DNA of 64,000 nt, from assembly GCF_024623065.1 (NCBI RefSeq), contig NZ_JANJZR010000001.1, positions 103,026-167,025 on the forward strand, written 5' to 3'. Of the stretch, positions 29,204-37,738 are shown piece by piece. Within the stretch, counting starts at the first letter, position 1. The number at the start of each line of letters is the position of its first letter. Source of the DNA: Bacteroides acidifaciens. Its GTDB lineage: Bacteria; Bacteroidota; Bacteroidia; Bacteroidales; Bacteroidaceae. The notes beneath the pieces were generated by a model that was not told the DNA's origin, searched no databases, and saw only the letters and a list, made by a program, of their open reading frames with translations. Both the position numbers and the translations under genes were made by a program.

Positions 29204-30688
29204 ATGAGACAAGCCACACGCGCACAATGGATCAAATGCGTCCTTGCCATTCTACTTTACCTCATCTTCCTTATCTGGGTACGAAGTTGGTGGGGATTGA
29301 TTGTTGTTCCTTTTATTTTTGATATTTATATTACCAAGAAAATTCCCTGGTCTTTTTGGAAGAAGTCGAAGAATCCGGCTGTTCGCAGTGTCATGAGCTG
29401 GGTAGACGCCATCGTGTTTGCATTGGTTGCCGTCTACTTCGTCAATATCTACATCTTCCAGAATTATCAGATTCCTTCTTCTTCTTTGGAAAAATCATTG
29501 CTGGTGGGCGACTTCCTGTATGTGAGCAAGATGAGTTACGGTCCCCGCGTACCGAACACTCCCCTTTCCATGCCGTTGGCGCAGCATACACTACCTGTCT
29601 TCAATGCCAAATCATATATTGAATGGCCGCAATGGAAGTACAAACGGGTGCCGGGATTCGGCAAGGTGAAGTTGAATGACATTGTCGTGTTCAATTTCCC
29701 GGCAGGCGATACGGTAGCAGTGAAGTACCAACAGACAACAGACTTCTATACACTGGCTTACAGCGAGGGACAACGCATCTACCCCAAACAGGTTGAGATG
29801 GATAGTCTGACCCGTGCGCAGCAACGTGCCATTTACGACTTGTACTATGCCGCCGGACGGAAGCAGATAATGAACAACCCACGCACTTATGGTGAAGTCC
29901 TCTGGCGCCCGGTAGACCGTCGCGAGAATTATGTAAAACGCTGTGTCGGTCTGCCTGGTGATACCCTTCAGATTGTAGAAGGCCAGGTGATGATTGACGG
30001 TAAAGCGATTGAAAATCCCGAAAACCTGCAATTCAACTATTTCGTGCAAACTACCGGTCCGTATATCACAGACGATATGTTCCGCGAACTGGGTATCAGC
30101 AAAGCCGACCAAATGCTGATAGAAGACTCCGGTTGGGAAATGGGACTGCTGGAAATAGGACTGGACAGCCGAAACGCACAAGGCAAACTGAACCCTGTCT
30201 ATCATCTTCCCTTGACCAAGAAGATGTACAAAACCCTTTCCGGCAACAAAAAGCTTATCAGCAAAATCGTCATGGAACCGGAAGATTACGCAGGACAGAT
30301 GTACCCGCTGAATCTTTATACGAAATGGGATCGCAACAACTACGGCCCTATCTGGATTCCTGCCAAGGGAGCCACCATTACGCTGACAGAGGATAATCTT
30401 CCTATCTACGAACGTTGCATCGTAGCTTACGAAGGCAACAAACTGGAAATCAAACCGGACGGAATCTACATCAACGGTGAAAAGACCGACCGATATACCT
30501 TTAAGATGGATTATTACTGGATGATGGGTGACAACCGTCACAACTCTGCCGATTCCCGTTACTGGGGCTTTGTTCCCGAAGACCATGTAGTAGGCAAACC
30601 GATTGTTGTATGGCTGTCGCTTGACAAAGACCGCGGATGGTTTGACGGCAAAATCCGTTGGAACCGCCTGTTCAAGTGGGTAGGCTGA
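29204..30688 (+). CDS. lepB: Signal peptidase I
   Basis: This 494-residue inner-membrane protease cleaves signal peptides of secreted proteins. Two N-terminal transmembrane segments (about 12-45 and 65-84) precede the periplasmic catalytic domain. The Ser/Lys dyad is intact: S94 in QIPSSSLEKSLLVGDF matches E. coli LepB Ser90, and K245 in YVKRCVGLPGD matches Lys145. The C-terminal box MGDNRHNSADSRYWGFVPE is also conserved. It is longer than typical LepB because of a large insertion between the two catalytic boxes, as is usual in Bacteroidetes. It follows dapB after 35 bases and precedes a degenerate paralogue. Confidence 0.96.
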   Translation: MRQATRAQWIKCVLAILLYLIFLIWVRSWWGLIVVPFIFDIYITKKIPWSFWKKSKNPAVRSVMSWVDAIVFALVAVYFVNIYIFQNYQIPSSSLEKSLLVGDFLYVSKMSYGPRVPNTPLSMPLAQHTLPVFNAKSYIEWPQWKYKRVPGFGKVKLNDIVVFNFPAGDTVAVKYQQTTDFYTLAYSEGQRIYPKQVEMDSLTRAQQRAIYDLYYAAGRKQIMNNPRTYGEVLWRPVDRRENYVKRCVGLPGDTLQIVEGQVMIDGKAIENPENLQFNYFVQTTGPYITDDMFRELGISKADQMLIEDSGWEMGLLEIGLDSRNAQGKLNPVYHLPLTKKMYKTLSGNKKLISKIVMEPEDYAGQMYPLNLYTKWDRNNYGPIWIPAKGATITLTEDNLPIYERCIVAYEGNKLEIKPDGIYINGEKTDRYTFKMDYYWMMGDNRHNSADSRYWGFVPEDHVVGKPIVVWLSLDKDRGWFDGKIRWNRLFKWVG

Positions 30689-30732
30689 TAAGTGCATACT
30701 GCCATAACAGAGTGATAAGGTGATAAGAATTG

Positions 30733-31671
30733 ATGAACATTCGTAAATTCAAATGGATACTAGCATTTGCCGGAGCAGTAGTCGTCGTGCTTCTGCTCCG
30801 GGGATTTGCTTTTACGTCCTGCCTTATCCCGTCCACCGGCATGGAAAATTCCATTTTCCAGGGCGAACGCATCCTAGTCAACAAATGGAGCTATGGGCTG
30901 CGGGTTCCTTTCATGTCGCTCTTTTCTTATCATCGCTGGTGCGAGAGTCCCGTGCGTCGGCAAGACATCGTAGTGTTCAATAATCCTGCCGGAATCCGGC
31001 AGCCGGTCATCGACCGTCGGGAAATCTATATCAGCCGTTGCATCGGCGTTCCGGGCGACACCTTATTGGTAGACTCCCTATTCTCCGCCACCTCTCCCGA
31101 AACAAAACATAATCCGGACAAAAAGAAACTTTATGTGTATCCCGTCTCCAAAGAGAGCCTGATTACCTCACTTATGCACACGTTCTCCATCACCGACGAC
31201 GGTTTGATGGGAAGCAATGACACCACCCACGTACGTAGTTTCAGCCGATATGAATACTACCTGCTGGAACAGGCCATGTACGGGCAAAACTGGCTACAGC
31301 CTTTATCCCCCAAAAAAGACATTGAGCTGAAACCTTTGATTGTCCCCGGCAAGGGAAAATATATCCGGGTATATCCCTGGAACATCACTTTGCTGCGGAA
31401 TACTCTCGTAATGCATGAAGGCAGGCAGGCGGAAATTAAAAACGACATCCTATATGTGGACGGCAACCCCACACAACACTGTTATTTCACCAAGGATTAC
31501 TATTGGATGGGATCAAACAATACTATCAACCTGTCCGACTCACGTCTGTTCGGATTCGTCCCGCAAGACCATATCATCGGGAAAGCCTCCGTTGTCTGGT
31601 TCTCTAAAGAGAAAGAAACAGGCTTATTTGACGGATACCGATGGAACCGTTTCTTCCGGACGGTGAAATAA
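30733..31671 (+). CDS. Signal peptidase I paralogue lacking the catalytic dyad
   Basis: This 312-residue S26-family protein has one N-terminal transmembrane segment and the overall LepB fold boxes. The catalytic serine position holds glycine (G36 in IPSTGMENSIFQGERILV), and the general-base lysine position holds serine (S101 in IYISRCIGVPGD). The C-terminal box reads MGSNNTINLSDSR in place of MGDN. Both dyad residues are therefore absent, although the gene is intact, long and in an operon with active lepB. It is probably a pseudoenzyme that modulates or scaffolds LepB, or it uses different chemistry. The ATG at 30733 is used rather than the TTG just before it. The 44-base gap to lepB suggests co-transcription. 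Confidence 0.88.
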   Translation: MNIRKFKWILAFAGAVVVVLLLRGFAFTSCLIPSTGMENSIFQGERILVNKWSYGLRVPFMSLFSYHRWCESPVRRQDIVVFNNPAGIRQPVIDRREIYISRCIGVPGDTLLVDSLFSATSPETKHNPDKKKLYVYPVSKESLITSLMHTFSITDDGLMGSNDTTHVRSFSRYEYYLLEQAMYGQNWLQPLSPKKDIELKPLIVPGKGKYIRVYPWNITLLRNTLVMHEGRQAEIKNDILYVDGNPTQHCYFTKDYYWMGSNNTINLSDSRLFGFVPQDHIIGKASVVWFSKEKETGLFDGYRWNRFFRTVK

Positions 31672-31691
31672 AAGACTTCCAAACGTATAAA

Positions 31692-32330
31692 ATGAAAGAA
31701 ATGAAAACAGCTTATTTATCTTCGGCTTACCTCGCTCCCGTCGAGTACTATACCAAATTACTGGCTTATGACAAGGTATTTGTAGAGCAACACGACCACT
31801 ATATCAAGCAGACCTACCGCAACCGGTGCACCATCGCCGGCCCATCGGGTGAGTTGGCTCTTTCCATCCCGACCGTAAAGCCCGATACATTGAAATGCCC
31901 AATGAAGGATATCCGCATCTCCGACCACGGCAACTGGAGACACCTGCACTGGAACGCGATTGAATCCGCTTACAACAGCACTCCTTTCTTTGAATACTAC
32001 AAAGATGATTTCCGCCCTTTCTACGAGAAGAAATATGAGTTTTTAGTCGATTTCAACGAAGAGCTTTGCCGATTGGTCTGCGAGCTGATAGATATTCATC
32101 CCGATATGGAACGTACTGCCGAATATAAAATGAAGTTCACTGCCGAAGAAACCGATTTCCGGGAAGTGATTCATCCGAAAAAGGATTTCAGAGAAGTAGA
32201 TACAAAGTTTATTCCGCAACCTTATTATCAGGTTTTCGAGTCCAAATTGGGTTTCCTGCCTAATTTGAGTATCATAGACTTGTTGTTTAATATGGGACCG
32301 GAAAGTCTGTTGGTACTGGGCAAGAGTTAG
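31692..32330 (+). CDS. WbqC family protein
   Basis: This protein of about 212 residues belongs to the WbqC-like family. It has the conserved N-terminal AYLAPVEYYTKLL and the central HGNWRHLHWNAIESAYNSTPF followed by YYKDDFRPFYE. WbqC-type proteins occur in surface-polysaccharide clusters and are thought to act in sugar or amino-sugar modification, but the reaction is not established. It lies 20 bases after the signal-peptidase paralogue. The ATGs at 31692 and 31701 are both plausible; the one at 31641 overlaps the previous gene and is not preferred. Confidence 0.85.
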   Translation: MKEMKTAYLSSAYLAPVEYYTKLLAYDKVFVEQHDHYIKQTYRNRCTIAGPSGELALSIPTVKPDTLKCPMKDIRISDHGNWRHLHWNAIESAYNSTPFFEYYKDDFRPFYEKKYEFLVDFNEELCRLVCELIDIHPDMERTAEYKMKFTAEETDFREVIHPKKDFREVDTKFIPQPYYQVFESKLGFLPNLSIIDLLFNMGPESLLVLGKS

Positions 32331-32487
32331 AACATTAATATCAGAGAAGACTTTTTAAAAGACTATATAGCATCACGCCCAGAAAGAGTGAATTTTTCTG
32401 AATATGCCGTGAACTGCTATATGAATTCTATAAAGCTGTTTATATTACTACTTCTTCACGATTCTTCCCTTCATTAGAGTCATTTTG

Positions 32488-32550
32488 AAGGTTCACCGGT
32501 TTCACCGTTAGCTGAGCGGCTATAAATCAACGGTGAAACCGGTGAACCTT
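32488..32550. repeat. Perfect 22-bp inverted repeat
   Basis: Bases 32488-32509 and 32529-32550 are exact reverse complements (22 of 22), with a 19-base loop. Each arm contains a direct repeat of TTCACC. It lies in the 420-base gap between wbqC (+) and the PUL2 GH3 gene (-), about 160 bases past the wbqC stop. It could act as a bidirectional terminator, but no T-run follows. The rest of the gap is A/T-rich, including TAAT repeats near 32587-32602. Confidence 0.85.
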
Positions 32551-32680
32551 ATTTATAACTATTAGAGAATTACATAAATTCCATATTAATTAATTAATTA
32601 ATACACACAACTATATTACTGAATCTCAAAGGAATAGATTATTTCCCAATCACAGATTAAAAGAACTCCAAAGAAAAAAA

Positions 32681-32722
32681 GGAGAATGTTACTCCTACCT
32701 TGACAAGATAGTAACATTCTCC
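32681..32722 (-). terminator. Terminator at the end of PUL2
   Basis: GGAGAATGTTACT (32681-32693) and AGTAACATTCTCC (32710-32722) form a perfect 13-bp stem. On the minus strand it is followed by a T-tract (complement of 32671-32680). It ends transcription of the PUL2 operon 28 bases past the GH3 stop. Confidence 0.88.
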
Positions 32723-32750
32723 CGACAATCCATTTTTACCAAACTTCTAC

Positions 32751-34997
32751 CTATTTCAATTCAAAGGGTACACTCCCCTTCATATCCCTTGATGAACTTC
32801 CGATAACTGCTTCAAACTTACCTGGTTCGACTATCCACTCGTGTTTTCCATCATCAAAGAAGCTCAATGCTTTCTTATCAACCGTCAGCGTTACCTCTTT
32901 CTCTTCGCCCGGAGCCAGTCTCACTTTTTGGAAGGCTTTCAGTTCTTTCACCGGACGGGGCAGAGAGGATTTCTTGTCACTGATATAAAGCTGAACGACT
33001 TCCTGACCTTCGCGGGTTCCTGTATTCTTCACGTTGACAGTGAACGAAATCGTGTCATCGGCGGTCATTGTTTTCTTATCTGCGGAAGGTTTGCCATAAA
33101 CGAAAGTTGTATAGCTCAATCCATGTCCGAATGGAAACAACGGTTTGATTTTCTCCTTATCTGCCCAACGGTAACCAACAAAAATATCTTCGTGATAAGT
33201 TTCGTTAATAGTATCCCCCCTATGCTTGGATTTTGCGAGCTCTTCCTTATTACCCGGATATTCGCCCAGTTTATGAGCACCTACATCTTCCAGTTTTGCA
33301 GGAAAAGTGAAAGGAAGTTTTCCTGAAGGATTCGCATCTCCTGCTAAAACCGAAGCAAGAGCCGTTCCGGTTTCCGAACCCAAGAACCAGCCTTGTACAA
33401 TGGCGGGAACTTCATTCACCCAAGGCATGGCCACAGCGTTACCGGAGATATTGACAACAATCAGTTTTTTATTCACCTTTGCCAGTTCGCTTATCACTCT
33501 ATCCTGTGCGTATGGCAAGCCTAAAGAAGCACGGTCAGAGTCTTCACAATCCTGATGATTGCTCTTGTTCAAGCCACCAAAGAAGATAACATAGTCGGCG
33601 TCTTTAGCCACTTGCAAAGCCTCGGCGAGAAGTTCATCTTCCGAGCGGTCATCTTTTAGGTTCTGCCCGGTTTTCACACCGTTATACTCTCCTGTCGGAT
33701 CGCCTACATATCCACGAGCATATACAATCTCTGCCTGTGAGCCGACACGTGCTTTTAAACCGTCCAACGGAGAAATCTCATATTTCACTTTCAAGGAAGA
33801 GCTACCACCGCCCACTGTCATCATCTTTATCGCATTTTCACCGATCACTGCAATTTTCTTCGCTTTATTCAAATCGATAGGCAATACGTTACCGTTGTTC
33901 TGCAACAGCACAATTCCTTCTTCAGCTATCTTACGACCAGCTTTCCCGTGCTCGGGAGAGCCTAAAGAGCCGAACGGCTTATGCGGGTCCATCGAAGTAC
34001 GGAATATCAGACGAAGGACATTGCTAACCTTTTCGTCCAGTTCCTTTGTTCCAACTTTACCCTCTTTTATCAGTTTCAGGTAAGGGAAAGCAAGGTAATA
34101 ATTATCATACGCATTTCTCGTTCCGGCAGACAGTCCGTTCGTCCATGAACCGAATTCCAAGTCCATGCCGTTGTGAATAGCCTGTTCGGTGTTGTGCACA
34201 CCACCCCAATCGGACACAACCACGCCGTCGAAGCCCCATTCGTCACGGAGAATGTCTTTGAGCAGACGTTTGTTATGACAAGCGTGCTGCCCCTGATAAA
34301 GATTATAAGAGCCCATAATCGACCAGGTTCCCCCTTCCTGAACGGCAGCCTTGAAAGCAGGCAGGTATATTTCATAAAGGGCACGATCGCTCAGATGCAC
34401 GTTAGTAGTATGACGGTTGAATTCCTGATTGTTCAGCGCGTAATGCTTCACGCAGGCGGCTACACCGTTCTCCTGCACTCCTTTGATATAAGGAACTACC
34501 ATTGTGGCGGACAGATACGGGTCTTCGCCCATATATTCAAAATTACGTCCGTTCAAAGGGGTACGGTAGATGTTCACACCGGGGCCTAGCAAGATGTCTT
34601 TCTTGCGATAACGCGCCTCTTCACCGATACTTTTCCCATAAAGATGAGACATTTCGGGATTCCATGTAGCAGCAAGGCACGTCAGTGCCGGATAAGCTAT
34701 ACAGGAGTCGTTTGTCCATCCCGCCTGGTCCCATTCATCCCACAACACTTCCGGACGGATGCCGTGAGGACCGTCGGTAGCCCATACTTCGGGGATTCCG
34801 AGGCGGGGAACGCCTGCCGAACTGAATTTTGACTGTGCATGAATCATCTTCACCTTTTCTTCAAGGGTCATCCGATTCAAGGCATCTTTTACTCGCTCTT
34901 CGATTGGCTTATTCGTATCCAGATACACCGGTTTCTGCGCTGAGGCAGGCAGTGCAGCCATAATAGACAAGCCAAGTAACATTGCTTTAAGTTTCAT
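32751..34997 (-). CDS. GH3 beta-glucosidase (PUL2)
   Basis: This 748-residue enzyme removes glucose from the non-reducing ends of beta-gluco-oligosaccharides. A signal peptide (to about SAQ21) indicates periplasmic export. The GH3 N-terminal barrel carries the nucleophile D263 in GVVVSDWGGVH and the substrate-binding segment GRNFEYMGEDPYLS. The second domain and C-terminal fibronectin-III-like domain (LYISDKKSSLPRPVKELKAF) complete the usual layout. It is the last gene of PUL2 and matches the GH3 of the beta-1,6-glucan locus BT3309-BT3314 as I recall it. Specificity is inferred from the adjacent GH30. Confidence 0.94.
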   Translation of the reverse strand: MKLKAMLLGLSIMAALPASAQKPVYLDTNKPIEERVKDALNRMTLEEKVKMIHAQSKFSSAGVPRLGIPEVWATDGPHGIRPEVLWDEWDQAGWTNDSCIAYPALTCLAATWNPEMSHLYGKSIGEEARYRKKDILLGPGVNIYRTPLNGRNFEYMGEDPYLSATMVVPYIKGVQENGVAACVKHYALNNQEFNRHTTNVHLSDRALYEIYLPAFKAAVQEGGTWSIMGSYNLYQGQHACHNKRLLKDILRDEWGFDGVVVSDWGGVHNTEQAIHNGMDLEFGSWTNGLSAGTRNAYDNYYLAFPYLKLIKEGKVGTKELDEKVSNVLRLIFRTSMDPHKPFGSLGSPEHGKAGRKIAEEGIVLLQNNGNVLPIDLNKAKKIAVIGENAIKMMTVGGGSSSLKVKYEISPLDGLKARVGSQAEIVYARGYVGDPTGEYNGVKTGQNLKDDRSEDELLAEALQVAKDADYVIFFGGLNKSNHQDCEDSDRASLGLPYAQDRVISELAKVNKKLIVVNISGNAVAMPWVNEVPAIVQGWFLGSETGTALASVLAGDANPSGKLPFTFPAKLEDVGAHKLGEYPGNKEELAKSKHRGDTINETYHEDIFVGYRWADKEKIKPLFPFGHGLSYTTFVYGKPSADKKTMTADDTISFTVNVKNTGTREGQEVVQLYISDKKSSLPRPVKELKAFQKVRLAPGEEKEVTLTVDKKALSFFDDGKHEWIVEPGKFEAVIGSSSRDMKGSVPFELK

Positions 34998-35075
34998 GTT
35001 TGTTTATGATATAAGAAGTAAGTTATAAATCCATGTATTTATAATTAAAGACTCGCAAACAAGGGGTAGTTACTA

Positions 35076-35124
35076 GTTGCATCCGGCTTTATTAATGTTT
35101 TTTATCATTGCAACCCGATGCAAC
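35076..35124 (-). other. Imperfect hairpin in the SGNH-GH3 gap
   Basis: GTTGCATCCGG near 35076 pairs with CCCGATGCAAC near 35114 (10 of 11). It lies between the SGNH/LamG gene and the GH3 gene on the minus strand. There is no T-run, so it may be an mRNA processing or attenuation element rather than a terminator. Confidence 0.35.
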
Positions 35125-35139
35125 CAGTATCATACGTCC

Positions 35140-37704
35140 TTATTCAGTCTTTAATGTAACACTATTCATACTTTGGGCAAGGTTCTCAATCGTTGACTTC
35201 GAGCCATCCAAGGGAGCATATATTTCCAAGCTGGACTTCAGCATCCTTCCATCGCAGAGCTTATCTATCTCTTCTTGGACCATAGCCGAACGATAGAAGA
35301 ACAGTTCGCTATATTCCCTGCCTATTGTGGAAGTATTATCACCAACGATGAATTTTCCGATGGTCAGCTTTTCATCCAACTCTCCGGCTAATGCCTTGTC
35401 TGTATATAACAGTGTACGCCCCTGAGCATAATAGTGTGTCAAAGATACTACATGCCACTGATTATCCGTCACATTTACCGTACCTTTTATTTCGCCAGTC
35501 AACGGGGAGTCATATACTACCACTCCATCCTGAATCTTCAGAGTTCCGGTCGCATTACCGCCATTGGCAAAGGAAGCGATGATTCCGTCTGCCGTTCCTT
35601 TCACTTTGAAAGAGATTGTAAACGGATGTACGGTTTCTTCGGGAGTGAATTCCAGTACTCTTTTGTTTGCTAGAGAGTAGGAAGTGCCGATAACACGTAC
35701 CGGTTGTTTTTTGCCTGCATCTATCGCATCGAACAGGGAAGGAACCATGGCATAGGTAAATTCACGATGTCCGTCGGTAGTAGGATGATAAATATCATCA
35801 CCATTCTGATAGCCGTTCGCCCATGCACCACTACCGTTATCTATCGCTCCCAACAGATTGACAGAAGGAAGGTCCCACTCATGAATCAACAAGTTCATTT
35901 GCTTCACGTATTCATAGTCGCTTGCATCAAAATCACCACGGGTATAGTTGTTCATCATCACAGGGTACTTTCCGTCTTCACGGGCTTTCTGAATCAGAGT
36001 TTGCATATTATCCCTGAATTGGTTGTAGACCGCCTGTTGGTCGACTGCATTGTGAATACCTTCATTTCCCAGTGAAAGACCGAAAATCACATAAGTGCCG
36101 CAGTCGTGAATCAAGTCGTTGTAGCGTGCCAGCAGGTTAAGCGTATTATTGCCATTAACGGCTATACCGGAAGTGTACCACGGAAATTTACTTTCCTGAT
36201 TACAGAAACGCTCGTCAAGCAGTTCACCATACATATAAGCATAACCATGATTATTCGTTGCTCCCTGCCCGTTGGCAACAGAAGAACCCATTACGGAGAT
36301 TTTGAAAGGGTCGATACCTTCTTCACCACAGTCGATATAGTAAACATATCTGCGCAAGTCCAGTGTAATGTGATAAGTACCGTGGTTCAGGTTAATATCC
36401 TCGGTATTATATCCCTGCGTACCCATGCCGACTTCATTTGTCGTACCTTTCACACGTTTCATCACGTAATCCCAGCTCCTGTTCATCACAAAGTTAAAGC
36501 GTTCGCGGTCACTCACACCGGATATTCCGGTCAACTTCACTCTTCCGCCCCAGACACCTTTTCCCTGATAAGCCAAAGGAACACCTTTGTCTACCGTCCA
36601 TCCGTTCGGAGTGACGCTTCCCACAAGTGTCCAGCTTTCTATCGAGGTGATTTCGTACGTTTTACTGCTCAGGTCAATGGTAAGACGAATCTGTCCGGTC
36701 ACAGGGGCGGCAATGCTATAATTATTTGTAGCCACCACTCCTTCTTTATACCCTTTTCCGATGTTTACAGTCTTGCCGTCTTTTGTGGTTCCCTTGAACG
36801 AGAAGTCACCGGAACCGAAAGAGGTGTACGCTTCAAAAACATTTGTCGGACTCCCGTCGGCAGATACCATATGCATCGATACTTGACCTTCCTCCACAGC
36901 ACTGCCGCTCATAGTGAGTGACGTAAATTGTTCGGGGCGTTCTATATCGGTATATTCTTCTACTTTCAGCACATTTAACGCAATATAGTCACCGTTCTTT
37001 CTCGAAACGGTAAATTTTATATTGCCAGCATCATCCGGATAAATGAGCTCTGACTCACAGATATTCTGTATATTCTGGTTGATACCTTCGCCACCACAGT
37101 TGGTTCCGGAAGTCTGCAATTCGCCTTGATAGAGGTTCAATCCCGTCATTGTATAATAAGCAGTACGTGTCTGCGTAGTGCTCCGGCTACCGAATGCATA
37201 GAATTTATATGCTTTCTTCGGGTCGAGGTTACTGAATGTAAAACTGCTGTTATTCTCACCGGACTCAATAAAGAAGTAGTCTTCTGTGGCAGAAGCCACG
37301 GCAAAATCCTTCAACAACTCTTCCTGAGGTTCGAGCAGACCGCCGCCACCGCTCTGTCCGTTGGTGGAAAAGCGGCTGTTCAGGGTCAGTTCATAAGTCA
37401 CTGAAGTATTCTCCGAGTTAACCAAAGAAGAGTAGACTGTATTAATCGCGGCATAGTTTCCGTCATTATTGGTTATATTATTCCAATAATGATTGTTTGC
37501 GTCAGGCCCTTCGGTCATGCTCCCCCGCCCATCCGTTTGGGAGCCAAAATCAAAGTATAATGTCTGTACCAATACCGGTGTTGCCGGATCCGGAATTTCA
37601 ATTTCTTCACCCGGTGAAGGGGGGACTACCGGTTCATCATCATTACAAGAACCTATCGCCAGCATTCCAAATAAAGCGAATACCAATAACATATATTTCT
37701 TCAT
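35140..37704 (-). CDS. SGNH hydrolase with glycan-binding modules and LamG (PUL2)
   Basis: This 854-residue lipoprotein (lipobox IGSC, Cys20) has several modules. Residues 45-252 are a beta-sandwich-like module almost duplicated at the C-terminus of the next gene upstream. Residues about 355-455 resemble SusE/SusF starch-binding-type domains (WTLVGSVTPNGWTVDKGVPL). Residues about 466-665 form an SGNH/GDSL esterase domain with nucleophile candidate S475 (VMGSSVANG), N547 (LSLGNEGI) and D637/H640 (DIYHPTTDGH). The C-terminus is a LamG/concanavalin-like domain. The triad looks complete, so it may deacylate the glycan. I do not recall an equivalent in the B. thetaiotaomicron beta-1,6-glucan PUL. 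Confidence 0.82.
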   Translation of the reverse strand: MKKYMLLVFALFGMLAIGSCNDDEPVVPPSPGEEIEIPDPATPVLVQTLYFDFGSQTDGRGSMTEGPDANNHYWNNITNNDGNYAAINTVYSSLVNSENTSVTYELTLNSRFSTNGQSGGGGLLEPQEELLKDFAVASATEDYFFIESGENNSSFTFSNLDPKKAYKFYAFGSRSTTQTRTAYYTMTGLNLYQGELQTSGTNCGGEGINQNIQNICESELIYPDDAGNIKFTVSRKNGDYIALNVLKVEEYTDIERPEQFTSLTMSGSAVEEGQVSMHMVSADGSPTNVFEAYTSFGSGDFSFKGTTKDGKTVNIGKGYKEGVVATNNYSIAAPVTGQIRLTIDLSSKTYEITSIESWTLVGSVTPNGWTVDKGVPLAYQGKGVWGGRVKLTGISGVSDRERFNFVMNRSWDYVMKRVKGTTNEVGMGTQGYNTEDINLNHGTYHITLDLRRYVYYIDCGEEGIDPFKISVMGSSVANGQGATNNHGYAYMYGELLDERFCNQESKFPWYTSGIAVNGNNTLNLLARYNDLIHDCGTYVIFGLSLGNEGIHNAVDQQAVYNQFRDNMQTLIQKAREDGKYPVMMNNYTRGDFDASDYEYVKQMNLLIHEWDLPSVNLLGAIDNGSGAWANGYQNGDDIYHPTTDGHREFTYAMVPSLFDAIDAGKKQPVRVIGTSYSLANKRVLEFTPEETVHPFTISFKVKGTADGIIASFANGGNATGTLKIQDGVVVYDSPLTGEIKGTVNVTDNQWHVVSLTHYYAQGRTLLYTDKALAGELDEKLTIGKFIVGDNTSTIGREYSELFFYRSAMVQEEIDKLCDGRMLKSSLEIYAPLDGSKSTIENLAQSMNSVTLKTE

Positions 37705-37738
37705 ATTCTATTAATCTTATTAAGTTCTGATTTCTTTA

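Noticed and set aside
29612..30697. Long open frame of 361 codons on the - strand
   Set aside because: It is antisense to lepB and shows no recognisable domain.
36106..36921. Open frame of 271 codons on the + strand
   Set aside because: It is antisense to the SGNH/LamG gene and unlike any protein I recognise.
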